The notes under the pieces: generated by a model
Seen by the model: only the letters and a program-made list of their open reading frames with translations
Told to the model about the DNA's origin: nothing
Databases searched by the model: none
Shown: positions 15,497 to 24,908 of the stretch, in pieces
Position numbering within the stretch: the stretch's first letter is position 1
Layout: every line of letters begins with the position of its first letter
Source of the DNA: Marinilabiliaceae bacterium JC040
Lineage (GTDB): Bacteria; Bacteroidota; Bacteroidia; Bacteroidales; Marinifilaceae
Length of the DNA: 34,951 nucleotides
Direction: 5' to 3'
NCBI GenBank assembly: GCA_022496785.1
Contig: SNAP01000014.1
Location: 1-34,951 of the forward strand
Program-made: the position numbers and the translations under genes

Positions 15497-18403
15497 ATGG
15501 GCAAATATCTTAAAATACATAATCTACTAATTCTTTTATTAATGTTTATATTTATTTCTTGTGAAACTAATAAATATGAGCAAGTAAAAAAGAAAGATTC
15601 TAAAGGAAGGGAATATATTACAGTTATTGGAGGACCAATAGATACTCGTTTATATGAATTAAGTAATGGGATTAAAGTTTATATAAACCAAAATCAAAAT
15701 GAAACAAAGATAGAAACAGCAATAGGAGTTAGAGTTGGGTCAAGTAGTGATCCTGCGGGTTCTAAAGGAGCTTTAAATATTATTAGAAAGATGATGTTTA
15801 AAGGAACAAAGGAAATAGGAACTAAGAATTGGAAAAAGGAATCAATATTATTAGATAAAATTACATCCTTATTAGAAATAAGGAGAAAAGAAAAAGATAC
15901 AATTATTCGTAAGAAGATTTTAAATCAAATATCTAAATTATCAGACAAAGCATCTGAATATTCAATTCATAATGAATACAAATCTATTATAACAAGTATA
16001 GGAGGAACAAATCTTTCTTCTTTTATTGATTATGGTAGAACTGTTTTTAAATGTATAATACCATCAAATGAGTTAGAAAACTGGATAAAAATAGAAAGAG
16101 AGCGTTTTTCTAATATGGTACCTCGTGAATTTATTAATACTATAAAAACTACAGAAAACTATTTTGTATCTTATAAAAAGAATGATGTACAACAAGCTAG
16201 TGATAAATTACTAGAATTAATTTGGAAGAACTCTAATAATACATATTATTCTCCTTATGGAAATGGAGAGTTCATTAATAATCCATCAATTAAGATTTTA
16301 AAAGAACTATATAGAAAATATTATATTGCTAATAATATAGGGATATGTATATCTGGAAATGTAGATTTTGAGAAAACTATAGACTTATTAGAGAAATATT
16401 GGGGAAATTATAAAAAAGGAGATATAGAAAAACGCTCTTTTAAGAAAAAAGAGATTTCGGAAATAAAAGAAAGAACAATATACGGAGATAAAGACGAACT
16501 AGTTTTATTTGGATATCAGTTTGATGGGTTTGATTCAATAGATCACAGGTACGTAATGATGATTGATTTGTTATTAGTTAATTGGCAAGCAGGTTTAATT
16601 GATCTAAACTTAAACCAGCAGCAGAAAGTTCAACTAGCAAGTTGTTCTCCATTATTTTTTAAAGATATCGGAATTCATTTCTTTCTTGGTCAACCTACTT
16701 TAGGTCAAACTTTAGAAGATGTAAAAAAGAAAATTTTATCTCAAATTAAACTTATAAAGGAAGGACAATTCCCTGATTGGCTTATTGATGCAATCAAGAA
16801 AAAAATAATTCTAGAAGAGCAAAATGATTTTGCAACAAATGGTATTGTTAACGATTTTATTTCTGCTTTTACTATGGAAAGAAATTGGATTAATAGCTTT
16901 GAATATACAGAGGCAATAAAAAAGATTACTAAGGAGGAAGTTGTTAAATTTGCAAATAAATACTATAAAGATAACTATATTGTAATATACAAGAGAAAAA
17001 GTAAATCTGATAAATCTATAAAAACATATTACGATAATATTAAAAAATATGAAAGTTCTTCAAAAGAACATTCTAAATTCTATAAATCAATTCAAAATAC
17101 ACAAGTTAGAGGATTCAAACCGGTATTTTTAGATTATAATAAACAAATAACTAAAAGTTGTTTAAAAGAAGGCTTATTATTTGATTATGTCAAAAATACT
17201 AAGAATGATATGTTTCAACTTTCATTTATTAGTAAGTTAAACAAAGAATCTGCTAAATATTTATCTTATGCCTTTGATTATTTATATTTTGTAGGTACGG
17301 ATAAATATACCCCTTCTGGTTTAAAAGAAGAATTCTTTAAAAATGGATTAGATATTGATTATGTGTATAATAATAATAGTGCAGGAATAACTGTTAGAGG
17401 TTTGAATTCTGAATTAAAGAATGCAATTAAATTAATCAATAACATCGTCAATAATTCTGAATCAGATTTAATAGCTTTTAGAAAATATCTTAAAATGCTA
17501 AGAAAGACGAAGAATGAAAGCTTAACATCTTATGATGTAAATCCTTTTGGGTTAATTAATTATGCAAAATATGGTGATTTTAAAAAGAATCCATATGGTG
17601 CTTCTGTTTCTGAAATACAAGAATATGGACCTAAAAAGTTATTAAGGATGGTAAAAGATCTTTTTAAATATGAGCACAGTATTTATTATTTTGGTGGAGA
17701 AAATGAAGAAAGAGTTCAAGAATATATAAATGAATATCATAATACACCTAAAAAGTTACAAAAAGTTAAGATAGATACATCAGATTATAATGTAATCTTA
17801 AATGAGAGTAAAGTTTTATATTTTAATAAAGACTATAAAAAAGCTAATTTTGTGATTTTCATAAAAGGAGCTAAACAGTCAATAGAAGAACTCCCTTATA
17901 GTTTTTTATTTAATATGAAATATTCTCAAGATGCTTCTAAATATGATATAGAAAATTTATCTATTAAGTTAGATAAAGCTATTTTAAAGGGGAATAGAAA
18001 CTATTATGTAATTTCAGGTACTGTTCCGTATTCAAAAATAACTTCATCTATAAAAGCATTATTAAAAGAAATTCATAATCCTATTGTTACAGATAAACAA
18101 ATTAAATCTTTGCTATTGAATACAAAAAAACAATTAGAAACTGAAAGAATTACTCAAAATAATATCTATTGGCAATATTACTTTGATAAGTTATTAGAAG
18201 TTGATTATGATAGTAGAAAATATTTATACGATTATGTGACATCAGTAAAATATGAAGAATTAAGACAAAGTTTTATAAATGCAGATATAGATGACAAGTT
18301 TGTATTATGTATTGTAGGAGATAAAAAGAAGTTAAGATCAGCATCTTTAGATAAACTTGGTAATGTGAAGGAAATTTCTGCTAAAGAATTTTTGGGAGAA
18401 TAA
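15497..18403 (+). CDS. M16-family peptidase-like lipoprotein, catalytic site lost
   Basis: 968 residues with a lipoprotein signal (lipobox FISC, Cys22), followed by two tandem M16 halves (roughly 45-510 and 520-968), the usual size for Bacteroidota insulinase-type lipoproteins. Active relatives read GLAHYxEHMMFKGT; here the same place reads GALNIIRKMMFKGT (91-104), so the zinc ligands and the catalytic Glu of HxxEH are Asn94, Arg97 and Lys98. The downstream glutamate ligand region (TTENYFVSYKKN) is also altered. The rest of the fold is intact, including FKGTKEIGTKNW and PSNELENWIKIERERF. I infer a pseudo-enzyme, perhaps a binding or regulatory partner at the envelope. Very rich in Lys, Ile and Asn. 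A single gene with its own -7 box. Confidence 0.88.
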   Translation: MGKYLKIHNLLILLLMFIFISCETNKYEQVKKKDSKGREYITVIGGPIDTRLYELSNGIKVYINQNQNETKIETAIGVRVGSSSDPAGSKGALNIIRKMMFKGTKEIGTKNWKKESILLDKITSLLEIRRKEKDTIIRKKILNQISKLSDKASEYSIHNEYKSIITSIGGTNLSSFIDYGRTVFKCIIPSNELENWIKIERERFSNMVPREFINTIKTTENYFVSYKKNDVQQASDKLLELIWKNSNNTYYSPYGNGEFINNPSIKILKELYRKYYIANNIGICISGNVDFEKTIDLLEKYWGNYKKGDIEKRSFKKKEISEIKERTIYGDKDELVLFGYQFDGFDSIDHRYVMMIDLLLVNWQAGLIDLNLNQQQKVQLASCSPLFFKDIGIHFFLGQPTLGQTLEDVKKKILSQIKLIKEGQFPDWLIDAIKKKIILEEQNDFATNGIVNDFISAFTMERNWINSFEYTEAIKKITKEEVVKFANKYYKDNYIVIYKRKSKSDKSIKTYYDNIKKYESSSKEHSKFYKSIQNTQVRGFKPVFLDYNKQITKSCLKEGLLFDYVKNTKNDMFQLSFISKLNKESAKYLSYAFDYLYFVGTDKYTPSGLKEEFFKNGLDIDYVYNNNSAGITVRGLNSELKNAIKLINNIVNNSESDLIAFRKYLKMLRKTKNESLTSYDVNPFGLINYAKYGDFKKNPYGASVSEIQEYGPKKLLRMVKDLFKYEHSIYYFGGENEERVQEYINEYHNTPKKLQKVKIDTSDYNVILNESKVLYFNKDYKKANFVIFIKGAKQSIEELPYSFLFNMKYSQDASKYDIENLSIKLDKAILKGNRNYYVISGTVPYSKITSSIKALLKEIHNPIVTDKQIKSLLLNTKKQLETERITQNNIYWQYYFDKLLEVDYDSRKYLYDYVTSVKYEELRQSFINADIDDKFVLCIVGDKKKLRSASLDKLGNVKEISAKEFLGE

Positions 18404-18578
18404 TTTTAGTCAGATATTGATTATTCTACAGTATTTTAATGATTTACATATTTATAGGCTTATGTCATTATGTATATGTTAGAAATATATACAAACTTTA
18501 GAATATATTTAAAACTATTATTTTTAAATACAAGTTTTTAAAACAAGCCTTTAATTTAGGATATACTTATAGAAAAAG

Positions 18579-18611
18579 AAAGCCTGCAGAATAATTATTC
18601 TGCAGGCTTTT
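18579..18611. terminator. Bidirectional terminator between M16-like and M3 genes
   Basis: A perfect 32-nt palindrome (18579-18610), folding as a 14-bp stem with loop AATT. T-tracts lie on both sides (TTTT on the plus strand; CTTTTTCT on the minus strand). Confidence 0.88.
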
Positions 18612-18665
18612 ATATTTATTGGAATAAAGTACAAATTATTTAATCTATATCTTTATTGGCTTTCA

Positions 18666-20777
18666 TTATTTAAGCAATCCTTTTCTTTTTAGTAAAGCAT
18701 CTGGATTTGGTTCTTTACCTCTAAATTGTATATATAACTTCATAGCATCATCAGAACCACCACGAGAAATAACGAATTTACGGAACTTATTTGCAACTTC
18801 TTTATTAAAGATATCACCAGTTTCTTTAAATGCATTAAATGCATCTGCATCTAAAACTTCAGCCCATGTATAAGCATAGTAACCAGTAGCATAACCTTCA
18901 CTACCAAAGATATGTTTAAAATATGTAGAACGGTATCTGTATGTGATTTCATCAATAAGTCCTATCTTTTTAGAAAAGTTCTTTTCGAATTCTAATACGT
19001 TAATAGGTTTTGTTGATGTTGTAGTGTGGTATTCTAAATCAATTAAAGCAGCAGCCATAAATTCAACTGTTTTAAAACCAACATTAAAGTGGCTAGCTTT
19101 ATTTAACTTTGCAATAAGTTCTTTTGGCATTGCTTTACCTGTTTTATAATGTTTAGCATAAACATTTAACATTTCAGGTTCTGAACACCAGTTCTCCATT
19201 ACTTGTGAAGGAAGTTCAACGAAATCTCTAGCTACAGCAGTACCAGATACTCTATTGTATTTACATTTAGAAAGTAGTCCGTGTAATGAGTGACCAAACT
19301 CATGGAATAAAGTTTCAACTTCAGAGAAGCTTAATAATGCTGGTTTATCTCCAGTAGGTTTAGAGAAATTAGTAACAACAGAAATAATAGGGTGAACGTA
19401 TTTATCTAAATTAGATTGTTTACGGTAGCTAGTCATCCAAGCTCCAACTGTTTTACTTTTTCTTGGGAAGAAATCCATATATAATACACCAATAAAATCA
19501 CCGTTTGCTTCACTTACTTCAAAAGTTTGGCAATCTTTATGATATAAAGGTAAATTGTATACTTGTTTGAATTTAATACCATATAATTTGTTAGCTAAAT
19601 AAAATGCACCATCTCTTACATTTTCAAGTTTGAAATAAGGACGTAACATTTCTTCATCTAAATTATATTTTGCTTTCTTAAGTTTACCAGCGTAATACCA
19701 CCAATCCCAAGCTTTTAAGGTAATTTTATCACCTTCTTTATTAATGATTTTTTGAAGTTCTTTTACTTCTTTTTTAGCAGCAGGTAGAGCTATATCCCAA
19801 ATACGGTTACAAAGTTTATAAACGTTTTTAGTATTTTTAGCCATATTATTATCTAAAACATAGTCTGCAAAGCATTTAAAACCTAGTAATTGAGCTTTTT
19901 CTGTTCTCAAAGATATGATTTTAGATATGATTTTTTTGTTATCAAACTTATCGTTATTATTCCCTTTATTAGTATAACCTAAGTATAATTTCTTTCTTAA
20001 TTCTCTTTTTGCAGAATAAGTCATGAAAGGAATAAAAGATGGTTTATCAAGAGTATACATCCATTTTCCGTCTAATCCAGCTTCTTTTGCAGTTGCAGCA
20101 CCATTTGCTATCACAGATTCTGGAAGACCTTTAAGATCAGCTTTATTGTCGATAACTAATTTGAATTTGTTATTATCGCCAATAACATTATTTCTAAAAG
20201 ATGAGTATAATTCAGATAAGTCTTTATTTATAACTCTAAGCTTATCCTTTTTATCTTTTGGAAGATTAGCACCACCTCTTACAAAACTATTATAGTATTT
20301 TTTTAATACCATTTTTTGTTCTGTAGATAAATTAAGATCTTTTTCTTGGTCGTAAATACTCTTAATTCTTGAAAACAAAGCCATATTTAATTTAATATCA
20401 TCTGAATGACTAGAAATTAATGGTAGAATTTGTTTTTCAATTTTATCAAGTTCATCATTTGTATTTGCACCTTTAACATTGTCAAATACATAGCTAACTT
20501 TATCTAACAAATTACTACTTCTCTCAAGAGCTTCAATAGTATTTGCAAAAGTTGGCTTTTCTGAATTTTTAACAATCTTTTCAATAGCCTCTTTTTGTTC
20601 TTTTATACCTTCTTTAAATGCAGGTAAATAGTGAACTGGTTTTATCTTATCGAAAGGAGGTACCTGATGTGGTGTCTTATACTCCGAGAAGAAAGGATTT
20701 TCTACCTTTTTCTTGTCTGTGTTGCAAGATGCAAGTAATATGCAACAAGCAGCAAGAAAACATGTTGATTTTTTCAT
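18666..20777 (-). CDS. dcp: M3-family peptidyl-dipeptidase lipoprotein
   Basis: 703 residues of the M3A zinc peptidase family, Dcp type, removing dipeptides from the C-terminus of oligopeptides. The N-terminus is a lipoprotein signal (MKKSTCFLAACCILLASC, Cys18), so the enzyme is anchored in the periplasmic or outer membrane, unlike cytoplasmic Dcp of E. coli. The zinc site HEFGHSLHGLL starts at His492 inside ETLFHEFGH, with the third ligand expected in the SGTAVARDFVELPSQVMENW segment just after. Length and the closing region (FRGKEPNPDALLKRKGL) are normal for Dcp. It is divergent from the flavoprotein gene and ends towards the shared palindromic terminator. Confidence 0.95.
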   Translation of the reverse strand: MKKSTCFLAACCILLASCNTDKKKVENPFFSEYKTPHQVPPFDKIKPVHYLPAFKEGIKEQKEAIEKIVKNSEKPTFANTIEALERSSNLLDKVSYVFDNVKGANTNDELDKIEKQILPLISSHSDDIKLNMALFSRIKSIYDQEKDLNLSTEQKMVLKKYYNSFVRGGANLPKDKKDKLRVINKDLSELYSSFRNNVIGDNNKFKLVIDNKADLKGLPESVIANGAATAKEAGLDGKWMYTLDKPSFIPFMTYSAKRELRKKLYLGYTNKGNNNDKFDNKKIISKIISLRTEKAQLLGFKCFADYVLDNNMAKNTKNVYKLCNRIWDIALPAAKKEVKELQKIINKEGDKITLKAWDWWYYAGKLKKAKYNLDEEMLRPYFKLENVRDGAFYLANKLYGIKFKQVYNLPLYHKDCQTFEVSEANGDFIGVLYMDFFPRKSKTVGAWMTSYRKQSNLDKYVHPIISVVTNFSKPTGDKPALLSFSEVETLFHEFGHSLHGLLSKCKYNRVSGTAVARDFVELPSQVMENWCSEPEMLNVYAKHYKTGKAMPKELIAKLNKASHFNVGFKTVEFMAAALIDLEYHTTTSTKPINVLEFEKNFSKKIGLIDEITYRYRSTYFKHIFGSEGYATGYYAYTWAEVLDADAFNAFKETGDIFNKEVANKFRKFVISRGGSDDAMKLYIQFRGKEPNPDALLKRKGLLK

Positions 20778-20925
20778 CTGTTTAAAATTTTAGTTACTTA
20801 TATTTAGTGGTCCTAAATTATTATTTTTATCTAAGAAAGTAAAGTAATTATAGGCGTTTATGACGAACTTAAGAATATTTACATCTTTTAATAGCCTATA
20901 TAGCGTACAATAGCTTATATATTTC

Positions 20926-20933
20926 TAAATTTG
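20926..20933 (+). promoter_or_regulatory. -7 box of the membrane flavoprotein gene
   Basis: TAAATTTG, a match to TAnnTTTG, 30 nt before the start at 20964. No clear -33 element. Confidence 0.45.
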
Positions 20934-20963
20934 TTTATTCAATGATGACTAAAACTTATTCAA

Positions 20964-22133
20964 ATGAAACAAATTAAAAGAATTCCAGAAATCATTATTC
21001 TGGTGATTTTATTAACAGTTCTCACTTATAAAGGTTCTTTAATAAGATCTAATAACAAATCTAATAGTGATTCTTCATCAAATTTTAATATTGAAGATGC
21101 TAGAAAATACTTAGAAAAAGCAAATAAGATATCTATAAAAGATAAAGATTTTGCTAAAGTCTATGATGAATCAGGTAATTTACGTGGTGAAATCCTTAGT
21201 ACAGATCCAATAGCTAATAATATAATTGGATTTAATAATGCAGTACCTGTCCTTATATATATAGATAATTCAAAACTTATTAAAGGTATTCAATTACTAG
21301 AAAACTCTGAATCTAGAGGATATATTAGAAGAATTAGATCTAAAGGATTCTTTGAGAGGTGGAACAATATGACAGTAAAAGAAGCCTCAACAGCGAACGT
21401 AGATTGTGTATCAGGAGCTTCTATGACTACTGGTGCAATAAAAGAAGGTGTAAAACTTAAATTAAATGACTACTTAAAGAAAAGTTCCATAGGAGAGAGT
21501 AATTATAATTTTATATCAATATTAGCTTATGCTTTAAGTTTATTACTATTGATATTTGCAATTGTATCTATGTTTAACACTAAAATAGCAAAAAAATATA
21601 GATTACTATTATTAGTATCTTCCATTTTAATATTGGGAATATGGCAAGGAAACTTTTTATCGCTAGCATTAATGTTTGGATGGATGATACAGGGGATACC
21701 AGTATTGGCAAAATTATTTGTATTAATAGTTCTATCTCTAGCAATATTATTGCCACTATTTATTAATAAATCATTTTATTGTACTTATCTGTGTCCATAT
21801 GGATGTGCTCAGGAATTAGTAGGAAAGATTAAAGTTAAAAAGTTAAAAATACCAAGTAATGTATCTAAAAAATTAAAGATCTTTAGATTAGTATTTTTTT
21901 ATATAATTTTATTAGTTGAGATAGCATCTGTTTACTATAGTTTTGAATTTGATGTAAGTACAATTGAACCATTCTCAATATTTAAAATACAAGCTGCTCC
22001 TATAAGTGTAATAATTATTGGTAGTTTCTTTTTAGTCTTTTCAATATTCTCTCCAAGATTTTGGTGTAGATATATATGTCCGTTAGGATATTTCTTTGAT
22101 ATTTTCAAAAAGACTAAAAGAATAAAAAAATAA
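20964..22133 (+). CDS. NosR/NapH-like flavinylated membrane electron carrier
   Basis: 389 residues. One N-terminal TM helix (8-22) is followed by an extracytoplasmic FMN-binding domain (about 55-170) with the flavinylation motif DCVSGASMT (147-155), where Thr155 would carry covalent FMN attached by ApbE. Four to five TM helices follow, with two cytoplasmic cysteine groups, CTYLCPYGC (273-281) and CRYICP (368-373), typical of the 4Fe-4S polyferredoxin part of NosR and NapH proteins. The design moves electrons across the inner membrane to an extracytoplasmic acceptor. The acceptor is unknown: no reductase gene is adjacent. Only five cysteines are visible in the two groups, fewer than in full double-cluster relatives. 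Monocistronic, with its own -7 box and terminator. Confidence 0.85.
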   Translation: MKQIKRIPEIIILVILLTVLTYKGSLIRSNNKSNSDSSSNFNIEDARKYLEKANKISIKDKDFAKVYDESGNLRGEILSTDPIANNIIGFNNAVPVLIYIDNSKLIKGIQLLENSESRGYIRRIRSKGFFERWNNMTVKEASTANVDCVSGASMTTGAIKEGVKLKLNDYLKKSSIGESNYNFISILAYALSLLLLIFAIVSMFNTKIAKKYRLLLLVSSILILGIWQGNFLSLALMFGWMIQGIPVLAKLFVLIVLSLAILLPLFINKSFYCTYLCPYGCAQELVGKIKVKKLKIPSNVSKKLKIFRLVFFYIILLVEIASVYYSFEFDVSTIEPFSIFKIQAAPISVIIIGSFFLVFSIFSPRFWCRYICPLGYFFDIFKKTKRIKK

Positions 22134-22140
22134 AATAAAC

Positions 22141-22174
22141 AAAAAAGCAATAGAAATAATTCTATTGCTTTTTT
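22141..22174 (+). terminator. Intrinsic terminator of the flavoprotein gene
   Basis: A 15-bp perfect stem (22141-22155 with 22160-22174) with a 4-nt loop and six T at the end. The A-run on the other side makes it work for the convergent xerD gene as well. Confidence 0.9.
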
Positions 22175-22209
22175 CATATGAATTATAAATAATAATTCAA
22201 TTTAAGATA

Positions 22210-23136
22210 CTATTCCATTTGATCTTCGATTTTAGCTCTTGGATGGAAATGTTTAATTGTATCTTTTAAATAATCTCTATCTAAATGAGTATAAATCTCA
22301 GTAGTTAAGATAGATTCATGACCTAACATTTCTTGAACAGCTCTTAAATCTGCACCACCTTCAACAAGGTGAGAAGCGAAAGAGTGTCTGAAAGTATGAG
22401 GACTGATAGGTTTCTCAAGACCAATTTTATGAGCTAGATTTTTAATGATTGTGAAAATCATTACTCTAGATAATTTTTGACCTCTTCTGTTTAAGAAAAG
22501 AACATCCTCGTCTTTTGCATCAATAGATGATAATTTAGCACGGTAGTTCTTTAAGTAAAGTTTAATTTCTGTTTTAGCATTTTCACTAACAGGAATTAAT
22601 CTCTCTTTATTACCTTTACCATCAATTTTAATAAATCCCATTCTAAAATGTAAATTCGAAACTTTTAGATTTATTAATTCTGATACACGAAGACCACAAG
22701 AATATAAAGTCTCCAAAATAGCTCTATTTCTTTGAGCTTCTGGTTTGTTCATATCTATAGCATCAATCAAAGAATTGATCTCTTGTACAGATAAGATACT
22801 AGGAAGTTTTCTTCCAACCTTTGGAGCCTCTAGTAAAGAAGTAGGGTTATTATCAATTATCGCACTCTTCAAAAGGAATTTGAAAAATGATTTAATACCT
22901 GATATAACTCTAGCTTGAGTTCTTGGACTAGTTCCATGTTCACTTAGATCAGCTATAAAGTCTCTTAAATGAGGATATACAACCTCTTTAGGACCGATAC
23001 CTTTGGCACCATTAGCTTCTAAATACTTGATTAACTTAGCGATGTCGTTAGCGTACGCATCGATTGAATTTTGAGATAAACCTTTTTCTAATTTAAGGTA
23101 CTCTCTAAATTTTTGTATTGCTGTTTCCCAATTCAT
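22210..23136 (-). CDS. xerD: Site-specific tyrosine recombinase
   Basis: 308 residues from ATG at 23134-23136 (MNWETAIQKF); a TTG three codons upstream is less likely. The N-terminal SAM-like core-binding domain (about 1-90) is followed by the catalytic domain with Arg150 (CGLRVSEL), His247 and Arg250 (HTFRH), His273 (LGHESI) and the nucleophile Tyr282 (EIYTHLD). This is the XerD type that resolves chromosome dimers at dif. The full-length, intact sequence next to housekeeping aroQ argues for the chromosomal recombinase rather than a mobile integrase. Divergent from aroQ, an arrangement I recall as usual in Bacteroidales. Confidence 0.92.
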   Translation of the reverse strand: MNWETAIQKFREYLKLEKGLSQNSIDAYANDIAKLIKYLEANGAKGIGPKEVVYPHLRDFIADLSEHGTSPRTQARVISGIKSFFKFLLKSAIIDNNPTSLLEAPKVGRKLPSILSVQEINSLIDAIDMNKPEAQRNRAILETLYSCGLRVSELINLKVSNLHFRMGFIKIDGKGNKERLIPVSENAKTEIKLYLKNYRAKLSSIDAKDEDVLFLNRRGQKLSRVMIFTIIKNLAHKIGLEKPISPHTFRHSFASHLVEGGADLRAVQEMLGHESILTTEIYTHLDRDYLKDTIKHFHPRAKIEDQME

Positions 23137-23296
23137 AACAAACAAATTTTATTATTATTAATACAAATATAAATAATATAATTTTATCGTCACTGTTTTT
23201 TTGTCATTTTATTGTAAAAAAGACAATTTTTTTTATATTTCACTAAATAATTAGTAAAAATTAACGATATATTTACCTATAATTAAAAATGTTATT

Positions 23297-23710
23297 ATGA
23301 AAGTGTTAATAATTAACGGTCCCAATTTAAATATGTTGGGTAGGAGGGAGAAGGAAATTTATGGAAATGTTTCATTTGAAACGTATCTAGAATATCTTAA
23401 AGAAGAATTTCAAATGATTAATATTCAGTATTTTCAATCAAATATTGAAGGAGAGATTGTAGATAAACTTCAAGCCGTAGGATTCGACTACGATGCTATT
23501 TTGCTAAATGCTGGAGCATATACACATACTTCTATAGCTTTAAGAGATGCAATAACATTAATTTCAACTCCTGTAATAGAAATTCATATTTCAAATATAT
23601 TAAATAGAGAATCTTTTAGACATAAGTCGGTTATAGGTTCGGAATGTCGTGGTTCTATTATAGGTTTTGGGTTAAACTCATATAAGTTGGGTTTACAATC
23701 TTTACTATAA
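23297..23710 (+). CDS. aroQ: 3-dehydroquinate dehydratase, type II
   Basis: 137 residues, the third step of the shikimate pathway. Recognised from IINGPNLNMLGRRE at the start, the catalytic Tyr22 (EIYG), the substrate loop NAGAYTHTS (71-79) and the catalytic His97 in EIHISN. The closing segment SVIGSECRGSIIGFGLNSYKLGL is the usual type II C-terminus. The protein forms dodecamers in characterised cases. Length is slightly short but complete. A strong terminator begins about 20 nt after the stop. Confidence 0.95.
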   Translation: MKVLIINGPNLNMLGRREKEIYGNVSFETYLEYLKEEFQMINIQYFQSNIEGEIVDKLQAVGFDYDAILLNAGAYTHTSIALRDAITLISTPVIEIHISNILNRESFRHKSVIGSECRGSIIGFGLNSYKLGLQSLL

Positions 23711-23733
23711 ATAATTATTAAATGTCTTTACAA

Positions 23734-23781
23734 AAAAAAAGATGATACTTTTTATAAATAAATAAAGTATCATCTTTTTTT
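23734..23781. terminator. Bidirectional terminator between aroQ and yitT-like genes
   Basis: An 18-bp stem (23734-23751 with 23764-23781) around a 12-nt loop; its outer part is the A-run/T-run pair that provides T-tracts on both strands. Confidence 0.9.
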
Positions 23782-23801
23782 ATTAAGTACTAATTCAAAT
23801 A

Positions 23802-24770
23802 TTAGCACTCATTTTCTTCTATTTTAGTTGCTAAAGGTTTAAAACCTTCACCTAATATCTCAGTAGTAGTAGTTACAGATATAAATGCAGTAGGATCTAT
23901 TTCGTGAATTTTATCTTCTAATTGCATTAATTCTTTTCTATTTACAATAGTGATGATTACTTTTTTATCTTCATTCTTATAAAAACCATTACCGTTTAAG
24001 TATGTACCACCTCTTTGTAAATCATTTACAATATAGTCTCTAATTTGCTCATATTTTTGAGAAATTATCATAACCTGTCTCTCAACTTGTTGTCCTTCTA
24101 GTACGATATCAATTACTTTACCAGTAATATATATTACTACGAAAGAGTATAATGGCCATTGCCAATCTCCTTTTGCTGTAAGTAAAGATAACATAGCAAT
24201 AGTAGAATCAACATAAATGATAAGTTGTCCTAAAGGTATGTTTGTGTATTTATTAACAATCATGGCAATAATATCAGATCCAGCAGTATTTGCTCTTGCT
24301 TTAAAAATTAAAGCTAAACCAACTCCAATAAAAATTGAACCAAAGATACATGATAAGAAAATGTTTTCAGCTAATGGAGCTGTTCCATACCAAGTAGTTT
24401 GTAAATCCATGAAATATGAACAAAGTGAAAAACCAATAACAGTTTTTACACCAAAACGAGGACCTAGAATCCAAACTCCTAGAATTGTTAAAGGTATATT
24501 TATTACCCAACCAGTTAAACCGACAGGAATACCATCTCCGTATTGATGAAAGGTTTCAACCATAAATCCAAATAATCCATCGGGGAACATTCCCTGGGTT
24601 AAATTATTTACTACAATACCTATTCCGTAAACCCCACCAGGAACAATGTTTCCATGTGGATTTATAAACAATACATAGCCCGCTGCCATGATAAAAGTAC
24701 CAATTGCAATAAAAACTAAATGTTTTAATTCTTTTGGATTTAGAAATTGTTCTTTAATCTTTGTAATCAT
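23802..24770 (-). CDS. YitT-family membrane protein (with DUF2179)
   Basis: 322 residues from the ATG at 24768-24770 (MITKIKEQFLN). The frame is open for 22 more codons upstream, but that part is a tyrosine/asparagine-rich translation of the leader and is unlikely to be made. Five or six TM segments (about residues 15-210) carry the YitT pattern INPHGNIVPGGVYGIGIV and ARANTAGSDIIA. A cytoplasmic DUF2179 domain follows (about 215-300), with RGGTYLNGNGFYKNEDKKVI. The biological role of this family is not established; transport has been suggested. Divergent from the acyltransferase operon. Confidence 0.88.
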   Translation of the reverse strand: MITKIKEQFLNPKELKHLVFIAIGTFIMAAGYVLFINPHGNIVPGGVYGIGIVVNNLTQGMFPDGLFGFMVETFHQYGDGIPVGLTGWVINIPLTILGVWILGPRFGVKTVIGFSLCSYFMDLQTTWYGTAPLAENIFLSCIFGSIFIGVGLALIFKARANTAGSDIIAMIVNKYTNIPLGQLIIYVDSTIAMLSLLTAKGDWQWPLYSFVVIYITGKVIDIVLEGQQVERQVMIISQKYEQIRDYIVNDLQRGGTYLNGNGFYKNEDKKVIITIVNRKELMQLEDKIHEIDPTAFISVTTTTEILGEGFKPLATKIEENEC

Positions 24771-24830
24771 AAGACAATAATTAAATTTATATCCATAATT
24801 ATAATAATATGGATGGTAGTTAAAAATGCG

Positions 24831-24842
24831 GTACAATTGTAC
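24831..24842. promoter_or_regulatory. 12-bp palindrome between divergent genes
   Basis: GTACAATTGTAC is a perfect palindrome between the yitT-like gene and the acyltransferase. It covers the candidate -33 TTG of the plus-strand promoter, a good position for a repressor. A second, interrupted repeat (ATCCATA 24791-24797 with TATGGAT 24808-24814) lies in the yitT leader. Confidence 0.35.
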
Positions 24843-24870
24843 GAAGATTATTTAAAATATTATAACTTTG
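24837..24870 (+). promoter_or_regulatory. Promoter of the acyltransferase operon
   Basis: TTG at 24837-24839 and TAACTTTG at 24863-24870 with a 23-nt spacer, at the upper end of the usual range. The coding start is 38 nt downstream. Confidence 0.55.
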
Positions 24871-24908
24871 GGACAGAATATTGTTAAAAAAGTGTATAAA
24901 ATTCAACA

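Noticed and set aside
23137-23145. Longer xerD start (TTG, MFVMNW)
   Set aside because: A normal ATG lies three codons downstream and matches the usual XerD N-terminus.
24771-24836. 22-residue tyrosine-rich N-terminal extension of the YitT-like protein
   Set aside because: It is a translation of the leader, contains an inverted repeat, and YitT proteins begin near the ATG at 24770.
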